Position numbers and translations under genes: made by a program | NCBI GenBank assembly: GCA_903933915.1 | Contig: CAIZLW010000013.1 | Coordinates: 1 to 64,000, forward strand | DNA from: an uncultured beta proteobacterium | Lineage (GTDB): Bacteria; Pseudomonadota; Gammaproteobacteria; Burkholderiales; SG8-41 | DNA: 64,000 nt | Direction of reading: 5' to 3' | Shown here: positions 20,711 to 30,909 of the stretch, piece after piece | How positions within the stretch are numbered: position 1 is the stretch's first letter | Layout: each line of letters opens with the position of its first letter | The notes under the pieces: model-generated | Seen by the model: the letters and a program-made list of their open reading frames with translations, nothing else | Databases searched by the model: none | Told to the model about the DNA's origin: nothing

Positions 20711-21813
20711 TTGTCGAATCTCCTCATCGCGAGGCCGCAGGCGACCATCAGCGAGGGCGCGTCCTGCTCAAGGCTTTTGCGACGGATATGGGCCGACAAG
20801 CCCATGTTCGCGAACGGATTGGCCACGGAAGTTTCAACCTGCGCACGTTTTGCGACGGCCTCGGCAATACCGGGAATTGCCGCGCAACCACCGCAAAGGA
20901 CGATGTGGTCAACCTTGTTGTATTGGGTGGATGAGAAGAAGAACTGGATGCCGCGGGCGATTTCGAGCCCGAGTGTGTCGAGGAAGGGCAAAAGCACCTC
21001 GGATTCGTAGTTTTCGGGCAATCCGCCCGCCCGTTTCGCCGCTTCTGCTTCCTCGGACGAAAGGCCGAACTTGTTCTGGATTTCCTGAGTCAACTGTCCG
21101 CCGCCAAAAGGCTGTTCACGCATGTACACCGACTGGTCGTTGCGCAGCACATTGACGTTCATGGTTGAAGCGCCGATGTCGACCACCGCGATATTGAGAT
21201 CGCGGCCGCGCTCCGGCATGGTGGCCTCGATCAGCTCGAAGGCTGACTGTGCCGCAAAAAGGTCAACATCCATGACCAGCGCTTTAAGGCCGGCGCCTTC
21301 GGCAACGGCAACCCGATCCTCAATTTTGTCTTTGCGGGAGGCGGCGATCAACACCTCCACGTCTTCCGGGCTGTTCGGCGCAGGGCCGACGACCTGGTAG
21401 TCAAGATTGACTTCATCAAGGGAGAAAGGGATGTATTGATTGGCTTCCCTTTCGACATCACCTTCAAGATCGTCATCGTTTTGGCCGGCCGGGAGCAGGA
21501 TTTTCTTGCTGATGACCGCCGCATTGGGCAGTGCCAGCGCGAGGTTCTTGAAATTGCTGCCCAGGCGCTTGTGGCAACGCTTGACGGCCTCGATCACGGC
21601 GTCGAGGTTGTTGATGTTGCCCTCGACCACGGATTCCGACGGCAGCGGCTCAATCGCATACCGTTCCAAACGGTAGGCGCCTTTGCCCGCGTCGACGATC
21701 TCGACCATCTTGACGGCCGAGGAACTGATGTCTGCGCCTATCAACGGCGGCATCTTGGGCTTGAACAAAGCCTCAAAAGCGTCGAAGTTCAGGCTGAATT
21801 TTCCTTTAGCCAT
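20707..21813 (-). CDS. pilM: Type IV pilus actin-like ATPase PilM
   Basis: A 368-residue cytoplasmic FtsA/actin-like protein and first gene of the pilus assembly operon. The Phosphate-1 region PLIGADISSSAVKMVEI lies near residue 22. The second ATP-binding block appears as NIAVVDIGASTMNVNV, and HIVLCGGCAAIPGIAEAV gives the adenosine motif. It binds the PilN N-terminus. It diverges from the penicillin-binding protein gene, with 230 bases of shared upstream DNA. Confidence 0.95.
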   Translation of the reverse strand: MAKGKFSLNFDAFEALFKPKMPPLIGADISSSAVKMVEIVDAGKGAYRLERYAIEPLPSESVVEGNINNLDAVIEAVKRCHKRLGSNFKNLALALPNAAVISKKILLPAGQNDDDLEGDVEREANQYIPFSLDEVNLDYQVVGPAPNSPEDVEVLIAASRKDKIEDRVAVAEGAGLKALVMDVDLFAAQSAFELIEATMPERGRDLNIAVVDIGASTMNVNVLRNDQSVYMREQPFGGGQLTQEIQNKFGLSSEEAEAAKRAGGLPENYESEVLLPFLDTLGLEIARGIQFFFSSTQYNKVDHIVLCGGCAAIPGIAEAVAKRAQVETSVANPFANMGLSAHIRRKSLEQDAPSLMVACGLAMRRFDK

Positions 21814-21915
21814 AAGATTTTAGGGCAAACTCCCCAGAATTTACTTTAAGTAATTACAGCAACCAGTTAGCCAGTAATGCTTTTCTGCTGCGTTTCTTTT
21901 GCGGGTTGATCCGCC

Positions 21916-21921
21916 TATAAT
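21916..21921 (+). promoter_or_regulatory. Candidate -10 box (TATAAT) for the PBP1A gene
   Basis: A perfect TATAAT lies 122 bases upstream of the mrcA ATG in the pilM-mrcA divergent region. No good -35 hexamer is visible at 16-18 bases. The rest of the 230-base gap is AT-rich and holds no further gene. Confidence 0.35.
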
Positions 21922-22043
21922 GCAGCCGCGTTACCGCCTACTCTGCAGTATTTTTGCGGTACAGGCAATAAGATTTTGCATTAGGTGTGGCGCGTAACCC
22001 ACAGATTAATTTGACTTTTTTCACATTTTTAAAATTCCACTAG

Positions 22044-24353
22044 ATGTCTGTCCGTTGGTGGGTTTTCCCACTATTACTAGTGTTTTTGCTTGCTGCAGCA
22101 GGCATTTTGGTCGTCGGATTTGCGGCCGCGCTGATCTATCCGACGCTACCGACGCTCGAAGTGCTGACGGATTATCGGCCCAAAATCCCGCTCCGGATCT
22201 ACAGCGCGGACGGCAAGCTGATCGGTGAATTTGGCGAAGAACGGCGCGCGGTCGTCAAACTCGAGCAGGTGCCGAAGACGCTGATTAACGCCATTGTTGC
22301 CGCCGAAGACGAACGCTTTTTCCAGCACGGCGGCGTCGATTACCTGGGGGTTGCGCGGGCAGCGCTGTCCAACTTCACCTCGGGTGGGGTCAAGCAGGGC
22401 GCGTCGACGATTACCATGCAGGTGGCGCGCAATTTTTTCCTGTCCAAGGAAAAAACGCTGACCCGCAAGTTCAACGAGATGCTGCTGGCGTTCAAGATTG
22501 AATCCAGCCTGAGCAAACAGCAGATTATCGAGCTGTATATAAACCAGATATACCTCGGTCAACGCGCTTACGGATTTGCGGCTGCAGCGCAGATTTATTA
22601 CGGCAGACCGCTGGCCGAACTGTCGGTAGCCCAGCAGGCGATGCTCGCCGGCCTGCCCAAAGCCCCTTCACGCTTCAATCCAATTGCCAATCCGTCGCGC
22701 GCCAAATTGCGCCAGCAGTATGTATTGCGCCGGATGCGCGAACTCGGAATGCTCACGCCAGAGCAGTTGGCCAATGCCGACAAAGAGCCCATGGTGATGC
22801 GGCAGTCGATCAATGAATTCCATGTGCGGGCCGACTATTTCGCCGAGATGGTGCGGGCGCAGATGTTTGAACGCTACGGCGAGGATGCTTATACCCATGG
22901 CTTCAAGGTCTATACGACCCTGTTGTCGGAACATCAGCGCGCCGCCTACGATGCCTTGCGCAAGGGGGTTCTCGATTACGACCGCCGTCATGGTTATCGC
23001 GGTCCCGAGGCCTACGTTGAGCTGACTGGTGAACTGACCGATGACAAACTGGAGGACGCGCTTCAGGATGCGCCCGACAGTGATGAGATTTATCCGGCCG
23101 TTGTGCTGGAAGCCGGCCCGAAGCAGGTGCGCATTTACCGGTCCGGCGGGGAACGCATCACCATCAGCGAAGATGGGCTGAAGTTTGCAGCGAAACTGCT
23201 CGGCGAGAATGTGCCGCCGACCCAGCGTATCCGCCGCGGCGCGATCATTCGCATCACCAAGGATGAAAAAGGCCGCTGGCAGATTGCACAGTTGCCCCAA
23301 GTTGAGTCCGCGCTGGTTTCGGCGGATCCGCGTACGGGGGCGATCCGCGCCCTGATCGGCGGGTTCGATTTCAACCGTAACCAGTACAACCATGTGACCC
23401 AGGCCTTGCGCCAGCCCGGCTCCAGTTTCAAGCCGTTTATTTATTCGGCGGCACTGGAAAAAGGGTTCACCGCGTCGACTATGATCAACGATGCGCCGCT
23501 GACCTTCACCGCGGCGCAGACGGGTTCCGAGCCCTGGGAGCCGAAAAACTACGATGGCAAATTCGAAGGGCCGATGCGCCTGCGCACCGCACTGGCCAAA
23601 TCCAAAAACCTGGTTTCCGTGCGCATTCTGCAGGCCATCACGCCGCAATACGCCCAGGACTATATTTCCCGCTTCGGTTTCGATCCGAAACTGCATCCGC
23701 CTTATCTGACCATGGCCTTGGGTGCCGGCAATGTGACGCCCATGCAGATGCTCGGGGCGTATTCGGTGTTTGCTAACGGTGGCTACAAAATCGCGCCTTA
23801 TTTCATTGACCGGGTCGAGGACGACAAAGGCAAAGTGATGCTCGCCAATCAGCCGGTTGTGGCCGGCGAATCCGCGGAGCGGGTTATTGATTCGCGTAAC
23901 GCCTTCATCATGTCCAGTCTGATGCGGGACGTGGTGCGCATGGGCACGGCCACGCGCGCAATGCGCCTGAAGCGTAACGATCTGGCCGGCAAGACTGGCA
24001 CGACCAACGAATTTGTCGATGCATGGTTCGGCGGATTCCAGCCGACTCTGGTTGCTATTGCATGGATGGGCTTTGACCAGCCGAAGACGCTTGGGCGCAA
24101 CGAGACCGGCGGCAGCGCCGCGCTGCCGATCTGGATTGATTACATGGCGACCGCGCTGAAGAACGTCCCTGAAGAGGGCTTCAATCCGCCGCCCGGAGTC
24201 ATCGTCATGCCGGTTAATGCCGAAACGGGGCTGCGTGCCGGAGAAGGCTCCGGCATCAGCGAATATTTCTACCAGGAATTCCCGGCGCCTTCTTCCGACA
24301 GTGCCGCCGGTGGCGACAAGCTGCCGGACGACGCGAGAAACCAGTTGTTCTAG
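22044..24353 (+). CDS. mrcA: Penicillin-binding protein 1A (bifunctional peptidoglycan synthase)
   Basis: A 769-residue class A PBP that polymerises and cross-links peptidoglycan in the periplasm. One N-terminal membrane anchor (about 5-32) precedes the glycosyltransferase domain, with catalytic Glu in AAEDERFFQHGGVD and GASTITMQVARN. An OB-like insert follows (about 320-420). The transpeptidase domain has the SxxK serine in QPGSSFKPFIY, the SKN-type motif in KSKNLVS and KTGTTNEFVDAWF. Its position next to pilM is conserved in many proteobacteria. No strong Shine-Dalgarno precedes the ATG. Confidence 0.96.
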   Translation: MSVRWWVFPLLLVFLLAAAGILVVGFAAALIYPTLPTLEVLTDYRPKIPLRIYSADGKLIGEFGEERRAVVKLEQVPKTLINAIVAAEDERFFQHGGVDYLGVARAALSNFTSGGVKQGASTITMQVARNFFLSKEKTLTRKFNEMLLAFKIESSLSKQQIIELYINQIYLGQRAYGFAAAAQIYYGRPLAELSVAQQAMLAGLPKAPSRFNPIANPSRAKLRQQYVLRRMRELGMLTPEQLANADKEPMVMRQSINEFHVRADYFAEMVRAQMFERYGEDAYTHGFKVYTTLLSEHQRAAYDALRKGVLDYDRRHGYRGPEAYVELTGELTDDKLEDALQDAPDSDEIYPAVVLEAGPKQVRIYRSGGERITISEDGLKFAAKLLGENVPPTQRIRRGAIIRITKDEKGRWQIAQLPQVESALVSADPRTGAIRALIGGFDFNRNQYNHVTQALRQPGSSFKPFIYSAALEKGFTASTMINDAPLTFTAAQTGSEPWEPKNYDGKFEGPMRLRTALAKSKNLVSVRILQAITPQYAQDYISRFGFDPKLHPPYLTMALGAGNVTPMQMLGAYSVFANGGYKIAPYFIDRVEDDKGKVMLANQPVVAGESAERVIDSRNAFIMSSLMRDVVRMGTATRAMRLKRNDLAGKTGTTNEFVDAWFGGFQPTLVAIAWMGFDQPKTLGRNETGGSAALPIWIDYMATALKNVPEEGFNPPPGVIVMPVNAETGLRAGEGSGISEYFYQEFPAPSSDSAAGGDKLPDDARNQLF

Positions 24354-24478
24354 ACGGTCGACCCCGAGACAGTCGACCGACCGGCTTGACGATCGCCCTG
24401 GTTTTCCCGAAGCTCACGAAATCATTGCGAGGCGGCCCATTCAGTTGGCCGTACGCGCGATGCGGCAAGGAGTGCGGT

Positions 24479-25078
24479 ATGTCGAGAGAGCGGGGTCGTG
24501 ACGACGCGCGCAGTGCGATCGCGGTGCAGGCGGCGCGGTTGATGGCCGAAGACGGCATCGAGGATTATGGTCTGGCCAAACGCAAAGCGGCCAAACAACT
24601 GGGCATGCACGATACCCGCCGGTTGCCCAACAATGCCGAGATTGATGCAGCATTGCGCGAGTATCAGGTCATCTACCAGCCCGACGACCAACGCCAGCGC
24701 ACGCAGTTGTTGCGCGAACAGGCGGTCGACACCATGCGCGAGCTGGCCGATTTCAATCCGCATCTCACCGGGTCGGTGCTGTCGGGCATCGCCGGCCCTT
24801 ATGCATCGATTCACCTGCAGCTCTACACCGATAGCGCCAAGGCGGTCGAGTTGTTTTTGTTGGGCCGCGGACTGAATTATCGCACTGGGCAAGCCCGGCT
24901 TTATGCCGGCGGCGAACTGCGCACGCTGCCCATCTTCACTATCGAGGATGAAGGTACCGAGATTGAAATGACCGTGCTGGAAACCCGCGATCTGCGGGCC
25001 CCGGTGCGCACCTCAGCGGAAGGCCGTGTGATCGAGCGCGCCAAACTGCCGGCGGTCGAAGCCCTGCTCAGCGCCTGA
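24479..25078 (+). CDS. Conserved protein of unknown function
   Basis: A 199-residue soluble protein that I cannot name. The start at 24479 is chosen because AAGGAG lies about ten bases upstream; the longer frame from 24386 has no such site. The N-terminus is helical and charged (MSRERGRDDARSAIAVQAARLM). A central part reads GSVLSGIAGPYASIHLQLYTDSAKAVELFLLGRGLNYRTG. The motif of a Ser/Gly loop followed by a conserved Asp is reminiscent of minimal nucleotidyltransferases, but I see no clear GSx10DxD. It sits between mrcA and the oppositely oriented hemB, seven bases from the hemB stop. Confidence 0.75.
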   Translation: MSRERGRDDARSAIAVQAARLMAEDGIEDYGLAKRKAAKQLGMHDTRRLPNNAEIDAALREYQVIYQPDDQRQRTQLLREQAVDTMRELADFNPHLTGSVLSGIAGPYASIHLQLYTDSAKAVELFLLGRGLNYRTGQARLYAGGELRTLPIFTIEDEGTEIEMTVLETRDLRAPVRTSAEGRVIERAKLPAVEALLSA

Positions 25079-25085
25079 GCGGTGT

Positions 25086-26164
<1,079 letters not shown>

Positions 26165-26171
26165 GTCGTCT

Positions 26172-26285
26172 GATAAAACAGATGGCTTCGGCTGTCGCCC
26201 GTTTCTCCTCCCTGAGCGGGCGCCTTAATGCTAGTTAAGGCTCTTCGCCCCCGGTTTACTCCCTTTTACCGGGGGCTTTTTATTT
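26172..26285 (+). ncRNA. Probable small RNA with three hairpins and C-rich anti-Shine-Dalgarno loops
   Basis: Between the hemB start and the engB stop the plus strand forms three consecutive hairpins. Stem 1 is CGCCCG/CGGGCG (26196-26201 with 26217-26222), with a loop containing CTCCTCCCT. Stem 2 is GCCTTAA/TTAAGGC (26222-26228 with 26235-26241). Stem 3 is the perfect GCCCCCGGT/ACCGGGGGC (26247-26255 with 26268-26276), with a loop containing CTCCC, followed by TTTTTATTT. The T-run is on the plus strand, where no protein gene ends, so the terminator must serve a transcript starting within this gap. A TATAGT -10 is at 26161-26166. The C-rich loops could pair with ribosome-binding sites. The layout recalls the Betaproteobacteria toxic small RNA family; that match is from memory. 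The 5' end is approximate. Confidence 0.65.
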
Positions 26286-26873
26286 CTTCAGCCAGCGCGC
26301 GACAACGGCTTGCGCCGGTTTGACGCCGGTCTTGTTGACCCCCGAAAAGATTTGTGCGCTGGCTTCTCCGGGATACTGTTTGAGTTCTTCTTCGGTCCGC
26401 TTCAGCACGACCGCAGACTCGTGCCGGGTGAGTTTGTCGGACTTGGTCAAGAGGATGTGTACAGGCTTGCCGGTCGGCGCGAGCCAATCCAGCATCTGCC
26501 AGTCCAGGGGTTTAAGTCCATGCCGCGCATCAACAACAATAACCAATAAAATCAATGAATTACGGTTTATAATGTAAGTGCTTATTAACGCATCCCAGCG
26601 CTCCTGCTCCGGCTTGGGCACTTTGGCATAACCATACCCGGGCAAATCGACCAACGAGCAGTGGCTGCCCATGTCGAAAAAATTGATGGCCTGGGTGCGC
26701 CCCGGGGTTTTGCTGACAAAGGCCAGCTTCCGGCGGTTGGCCAGCGCATTGATGGCGGTTGATTTGCCAGCGTTGGAGCGGCCGGCAAAAGCCACCTCGG
26801 CACCCTGATCCGGCGGCATGTCGGCGATCTGGTGGACGGCGTAACGAAACTCAAGTTGTGAGAACAGGGACAA
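26280..26873 (-). CDS. engB: Ribosome biogenesis GTPase EngB (YihA/YsxC)
   Basis: A GTPase of about 197 residues needed for large ribosomal subunit assembly. G1 is FAGRSNAGKST, G3 is DLPGYGYAKV, G4 is TKSD, and TPGRTQ gives the G2 threonine. No ATG is near. I chose the TTG at 26873, which has GAGG about 12 bases upstream and gives the family start LSLFSQLEFRYAV; a TTG at 26912 is an alternative. A local AT-rich patch at about 26530-26585, encoding NRNSLILLVIVV, uses codons rare in this window. The stop codon overlaps the T-run of the convergent small-RNA terminator. Confidence 0.94.
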   Translation of the reverse strand: MSLFSQLEFRYAVHQIADMPPDQGAEVAFAGRSNAGKSTAINALANRRKLAFVSKTPGRTQAINFFDMGSHCSLVDLPGYGYAKVPKPEQERWDALISTYIINRNSLILLVIVVDARHGLKPLDWQMLDWLAPTGKPVHILLTKSDKLTRHESAVVLKRTEEELKQYPGEASAQIFSGVNKTGVKPAQAVVARWLKK

Positions 26874-26965
26874 GCGGTTTTCCTCGTGGCGTTGGGGGAG
26901 TCGGCCGTGCAAAATGCTATAGAATACAAGCCTTTTCTTCCGCCCGTGGGATTAAGGAGTACGCA

Positions 26966-27628
26966 ATGGATCACCGCCGCAGCAATCGCCAACTGAAAAA
27001 CTTGCGGTTTTGGGCCGCAGTGGCAGTGGCGCTCGTGGCGCCGGTCGCCGTGGCGCAGGGCGTCGTCAAGGGTGATCCGGCCAAAGCCCAGCCCATCGTG
27101 ACCCAGGTTTGCGTGGCCTGTCATGCGGTGGATGGCAACAGCGCGATTCCGGCCAACCCCAACCTGGCCGGCCAGCATCCCGAATACACCTACAAGCAGC
27201 TGCGCAACTTCAAGTCGCAGGGCGGCAAACCCGCGGAACGCAGCAACGGCGTGATGGCGGGCATGGTGGCCAACCTGTCGGATGACGACATGAAGAATCT
27301 TGCGGTCTACTTCGCCGCGCAGAAACCGAAATCGCAAGCAGCCCGCGATGCGGCATTGGCCAAACAGGGCGAAACTATCTATCGCGGCGGCATCCAGGCG
27401 AAAGGCGTTGCCGCCTGCGCGTCCTGTCATGCGCCGAACGGCACCGGCATGCCGGCCCAGTTTCCCCGGGTGGCCGGTCAGCACGCTGAGTACACCGCGG
27501 CCCAGTTGACCGCGTTCCGTGCCGGCCAGCGCGCCAACGACCCGGCGCAGATGATGCGGATGATCGCCGCCAAAATGAGCGATCAGGAAATCAAGGCGGT
27601 ATCCGAGTACATCGCGGGATTGCGCTGA
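26966..27628 (+). CDS. Dihaem cytochrome c4
   Basis: A 220-residue periplasmic electron carrier. The signal peptide ends near residue 30 (VAPVAVAQG). Two class I cytochrome c domains follow, with haem sites CVACH at 49-53 and CASCH at 151-155 and candidate axial methionines in GVMAGM and AQMMRMI. Cytochrome c4 carries electrons from the bc1 complex to terminal oxidases. ATG 26966 is preceded by AAGGAG. It lies directly upstream of the resB/resC maturation genes, but a strong terminator stands between. Confidence 0.93.
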   Translation: MDHRRSNRQLKNLRFWAAVAVALVAPVAVAQGVVKGDPAKAQPIVTQVCVACHAVDGNSAIPANPNLAGQHPEYTYKQLRNFKSQGGKPAERSNGVMAGMVANLSDDDMKNLAVYFAAQKPKSQAARDAALAKQGETIYRGGIQAKGVAACASCHAPNGTGMPAQFPRVAGQHAEYTAAQLTAFRAGQRANDPAQMMRMIAAKMSDQEIKAVSEYIAGLR

Positions 27629-27653
27629 AACTTTCGCAACCTTTGCCCGGACC

Positions 27654-27683
27654 AAGGGAGACTGCTGCAGTCTCCCTTTTTTG
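27654..27683 (+). terminator. Rho-independent terminator after cytochrome c4
   Basis: GGGAGACTGC (27656-27665) and GCAGTCTCCC (27667-27676) form a perfect stem around one base, so the real loop is a few bases larger. Six Ts follow. It isolates the cytochrome gene from resB, whose ATG lies only 11 bases beyond the T-run. Confidence 0.88.
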
Positions 27684-27693
27684 TCGCTAATTC

Positions 27694-29745
27694 ATGGCCC
27701 AGCACTCCCCCGCCCGCGCCTTCTACGACCTGTTGTCGTCGATGCGTTTTGCCGTCAGCCTGCTGACGGTTCTAGCCATTGCTTCCGTCGTTGGTACCGT
27801 ACTTAAGCAGGCGGAACCGTACGCCAACTACATTTCGCAGTTCGGGCCGTTCTGGTTTCCGGTGTTCGAGGCGCTGGGGCTTTACGATGTTTATCACGCC
27901 GCCTGGTTTCTGGCGATTCTGAGCTTCCTGGTGCTGTCGACCAGCCTGTGCATTTTCCGCAACGGCCCGGCGATGCTGCGCGAAATGCGCAATTTTCGCG
28001 AGCAGGCGACCGAACGCTCGCTGCAGCACATCCATCATCGCGCCGAATATGATTTCACGGCGGCCCCTGCTGCAGTCATCGAACGCCTAACGCAGTATCT
28101 GCATGCCCAGAGTTTCCGTTTCCGTACCGTGGCCCGCGGCGAAAACGGCGACGAAACGCTGATTGCCGCCAAAGCCGGCAGCTATCACCGCGCCGGTTAT
28201 CTGCTCGCCCATTGCGGCATTGTCGTGATCTGCTTCGGCGGCCTGCTCGACGGCAACATTCCGCTGAAGCTGCTGCAGCTCACCGGCCAGAAAGTCATCG
28301 AGACCCGCGATATTCCGCAAAGCCAGGTGCCGCCGGAGAGCAGGCTGTCTCCTGCCAATCTGTCGTTCCGCGGCAACGTCAGCATTCCGGAAGGCAGCAG
28401 CGCCAGCGTGATCTTCATGAACATGGCCGACGGCTACTTCGTCCAGGATCTGCCGTTTACGATCGCGCTGAACAAGTTCCACATCGAACATTATTCAACC
28501 GGCCAGCCGCGGGATTTCGCCAGCGACATCGTGGTCATCGATCGCGAAACCGGCGAGCGTTTTGAGCGCACGGTGCGCGTCAACTACCCGTTCATCCATA
28601 AAGGTGTTGCGATCTACCAGGCCAGTTTTGCCGACGGCGGTACGCGCATGAAGCTGAAAGGATGGCCGCTGCTGTCGCCACGGACCGCCCCGTTCGAGGT
28701 CGCTGGCGCCGTAAACAAAACCACCAGCATCAAAAGCGGCGACACGGAAATGCGCATGGAGCTTTCTGATTTCCGGTCGTTCAACATCGAGGATCTGGCG
28801 GCCAACGATGCCGGCTCGAAGGTTGAGGCCGCCAGCGTTTCGAAGAAAGTACTGGACCAACTGGGTTCGGGGGCCGCCGATCAGTCGAAAAAAGATCTGC
28901 GCAATGTCGGTCCGAGTTTCCAGTACCGGCTGCGTGATGCCGAGGGCCAGGCCCGCGAATTCAGCAACTACATGCTGCCGCTGCAACTCGACGACGCGTG
29001 GTATTTGATGACCGGTGTGCGCGCGACCCCGAATGAGGGCTTTCGCTACATGCGTCTGCCGCTCGATGCCGACGGCCGCCTCGACAGCCACATGCAACTG
29101 CGCGCACTGATGCTTGATGAGCAGGCGTGGCCTGAAATCGCCCGCCGTTTTGCGCGCAATGCGGCCGCAGGATCGACAGCTTCCGCTGCGCTGCGCGGAC
29201 GGCTGGCGGAAAGCGCGGAACGCGTGCTGCAGCTGTTTGCGGTGCGCGGTCTGGAATCGGTCGTGCAGTTCCTGGAAAAAGGCATCCCGGCGGCCGATCG
29301 TGAAAAAGCAGCCGACGCCTACATCAAAGTGCTGGAGGGTGTTGCGCTGGAAGCGCTGCAACTGGCGCGCGAACGCGCCAAAATGCCGCCTGCACTGTTT
29401 GATGAACAGACCTTGCGTCTGGTGCGCGACAGTCTGATTTCAATCAGCGACAGCTATGCCTACGGCGCGCCGGCTTATCTGCAACTGGTGCAATATGAAG
29501 AGGTCAAGGCATCGGGCTTGCAGCTGACCCGTTCGCCGGGGAAAAACATTGTCTATGGCGGCTCGCTGCTGCTGGTGCTGGGCGTGTTTGCAATGCTGTA
29601 TATCCGTGAACGCCGCGTATGGGTTCTGGTCAAACCGGCGCAGGGCCGGTTGCTGCTGGCGATGGCGACCAACCGGCAGACCCTGGAAAATGAGCGTGAA
29701 TTCGAACGTCACCAGGCGGCCGTTGCGGCCGCCGTGAAAGGCTGA
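27694..29745 (+). CDS. resB: System II cytochrome c biogenesis protein ResB (CcsB)
   Basis: A 683-residue membrane protein of the haem delivery and ligation complex. Three hydrophobic segments near the N-terminus (about 12-32, 65-85 and 165-185) and one near the C-terminus (about 613-635) flank a large periplasmic ResB domain. The start FYDLLSSMRFAVSLLTVLAIASVVGTVLKQ is the typical ResB opening. It works with ResC to attach haem to apocytochromes. The ATG follows closely after the c4 terminator and lacks a clear Shine-Dalgarno, so translation may begin near the transcript start. Confidence 0.93.
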   Translation: MAQHSPARAFYDLLSSMRFAVSLLTVLAIASVVGTVLKQAEPYANYISQFGPFWFPVFEALGLYDVYHAAWFLAILSFLVLSTSLCIFRNGPAMLREMRNFREQATERSLQHIHHRAEYDFTAAPAAVIERLTQYLHAQSFRFRTVARGENGDETLIAAKAGSYHRAGYLLAHCGIVVICFGGLLDGNIPLKLLQLTGQKVIETRDIPQSQVPPESRLSPANLSFRGNVSIPEGSSASVIFMNMADGYFVQDLPFTIALNKFHIEHYSTGQPRDFASDIVVIDRETGERFERTVRVNYPFIHKGVAIYQASFADGGTRMKLKGWPLLSPRTAPFEVAGAVNKTTSIKSGDTEMRMELSDFRSFNIEDLAANDAGSKVEAASVSKKVLDQLGSGAADQSKKDLRNVGPSFQYRLRDAEGQAREFSNYMLPLQLDDAWYLMTGVRATPNEGFRYMRLPLDADGRLDSHMQLRALMLDEQAWPEIARRFARNAAAGSTASAALRGRLAESAERVLQLFAVRGLESVVQFLEKGIPAADREKAADAYIKVLEGVALEALQLARERAKMPPALFDEQTLRLVRDSLISISDSYAYGAPAYLQLVQYEEVKASGLQLTRSPGKNIVYGGSLLLVLGVFAMLYIRERRVWVLVKPAQGRLLLAMATNRQTLENEREFERHQAAVAAAVKG

Positions 29746-29748
29746 ACC

Positions 29749-30894
29749 ATGGAACTGACCCAAAATCTTCCACTGCCGCAGTCCTGGCTGCGCCGGCTAT
29801 CCTTGATGGACTGGCTGTACGCCCTTGCCCTGGTCTTGGGTGCGGGTTACGCGTTCAAGCTCTACAGCGGATACATGGACGGTTACGAAAAGGCCATTCT
29901 TGCCGGAACGGCGCTGGCACTGGCCGGACTGGGCTGGCACTGGAAAGCTGTGCGCGTGCTGATGGCCGTCATCATCGGCGTCAGCCTGTGGAGCATTTCG
30001 CTGTATCAGGGCGATCTGGCGCGAGCCGAGCAGGCATTCCTGCTCAAGTACCTGATTTCCAGTCAGACCGCGATCATGTGGATGTGTTTTCTCTACGCGA
30101 TGGCCGGCGTCGCGTATTGGGCCGGGCTGCTGGCGCGCGCCGATGGCGTGACACAGGCGGGCAGCGGATTGACGTGGAGCGCCACCGCGATGGGACTGAT
30201 CGGGCTGCTGGTGCGCTGGTACGAGTCTTACCTTGTCGGCAGCGATGTCGGCCATATTCCAATCAGCAATCTTTACGAAGTGTTCGTGCTGTTCTGCATC
30301 ATCACTGCACTGTTGTATCTCTATTACGAAGGCCGTTACGCGACGCGCAAGCTGGGCGCCTTTGTGCTGATGATCATTCTTGCCGCAGTGGCTTTTATCC
30401 TCTGGTATACCTTCGACCGCGGCGCCCACGAAATCCAGCCGCTGGTGCCGGCGCTGCAATCGTGGTGGATGAAAATACATGTGCCCGCCAACTTTGTCGG
30501 TTATGGCGCATTTTCGATTGCGGCGATGATTGGCGTGGCCTATCTGCTGGGGCAAAAAGGCGTGCTGACCCACCTGCTGCCGCCGGTCGAAGTCATGGAC
30601 GACATGATGTACAAGGCGATCGCCATTGGCTTCACGTTTTTCACGATCGCCACCATACTCGGCGCGATGTGGGCCGCTGAAGCCTGGGGCGGTTACTGGT
30701 CATGGGATCCCAAGGAAACCTGGGCACTGATCGTGTGGCTGAATTATGCCGCGTGGCTGCATATGCGCCTGATCAAGGGTTTGCGCGGGCCGTTGTTGGC
30801 GTGGTGGGCGGTGATCGGTCTGCTGGTGACCACCTTCGCCTTCATCGGCGTCAACATGTTCCTGTCCGGGCTGCACTCCTACGGCACTTTGTAG
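29749..30894 (+). CDS. resC: System II cytochrome c biogenesis protein ResC (CcsA)
   Basis: A 381-residue polytopic protein with about eight membrane helices. It contains the haem-handling tryptophan-rich motif WGGYWSWDPKETW near residue 309, with flanking histidines in LWYTFDRGAHE and AAWLHMRL. This is the hallmark of the CcsA/CcmC/CcmF family. It starts three bases after resB and forms the CcsBA synthetase with it. No ccmABCDEFGH genes are seen, consistent with System II. Confidence 0.94.
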   Translation: MELTQNLPLPQSWLRRLSLMDWLYALALVLGAGYAFKLYSGYMDGYEKAILAGTALALAGLGWHWKAVRVLMAVIIGVSLWSISLYQGDLARAEQAFLLKYLISSQTAIMWMCFLYAMAGVAYWAGLLARADGVTQAGSGLTWSATAMGLIGLLVRWYESYLVGSDVGHIPISNLYEVFVLFCIITALLYLYYEGRYATRKLGAFVLMIILAAVAFILWYTFDRGAHEIQPLVPALQSWWMKIHVPANFVGYGAFSIAAMIGVAYLLGQKGVLTHLLPPVEVMDDMMYKAIAIGFTFFTIATILGAMWAAEAWGGYWSWDPKETWALIVWLNYAAWLHMRLIKGLRGPLLAWWAVIGLLVTTFAFIGVNMFLSGLHSYGTL

Positions 30895-30909
30895 CGCGCC
30901 GGCCTGGGT

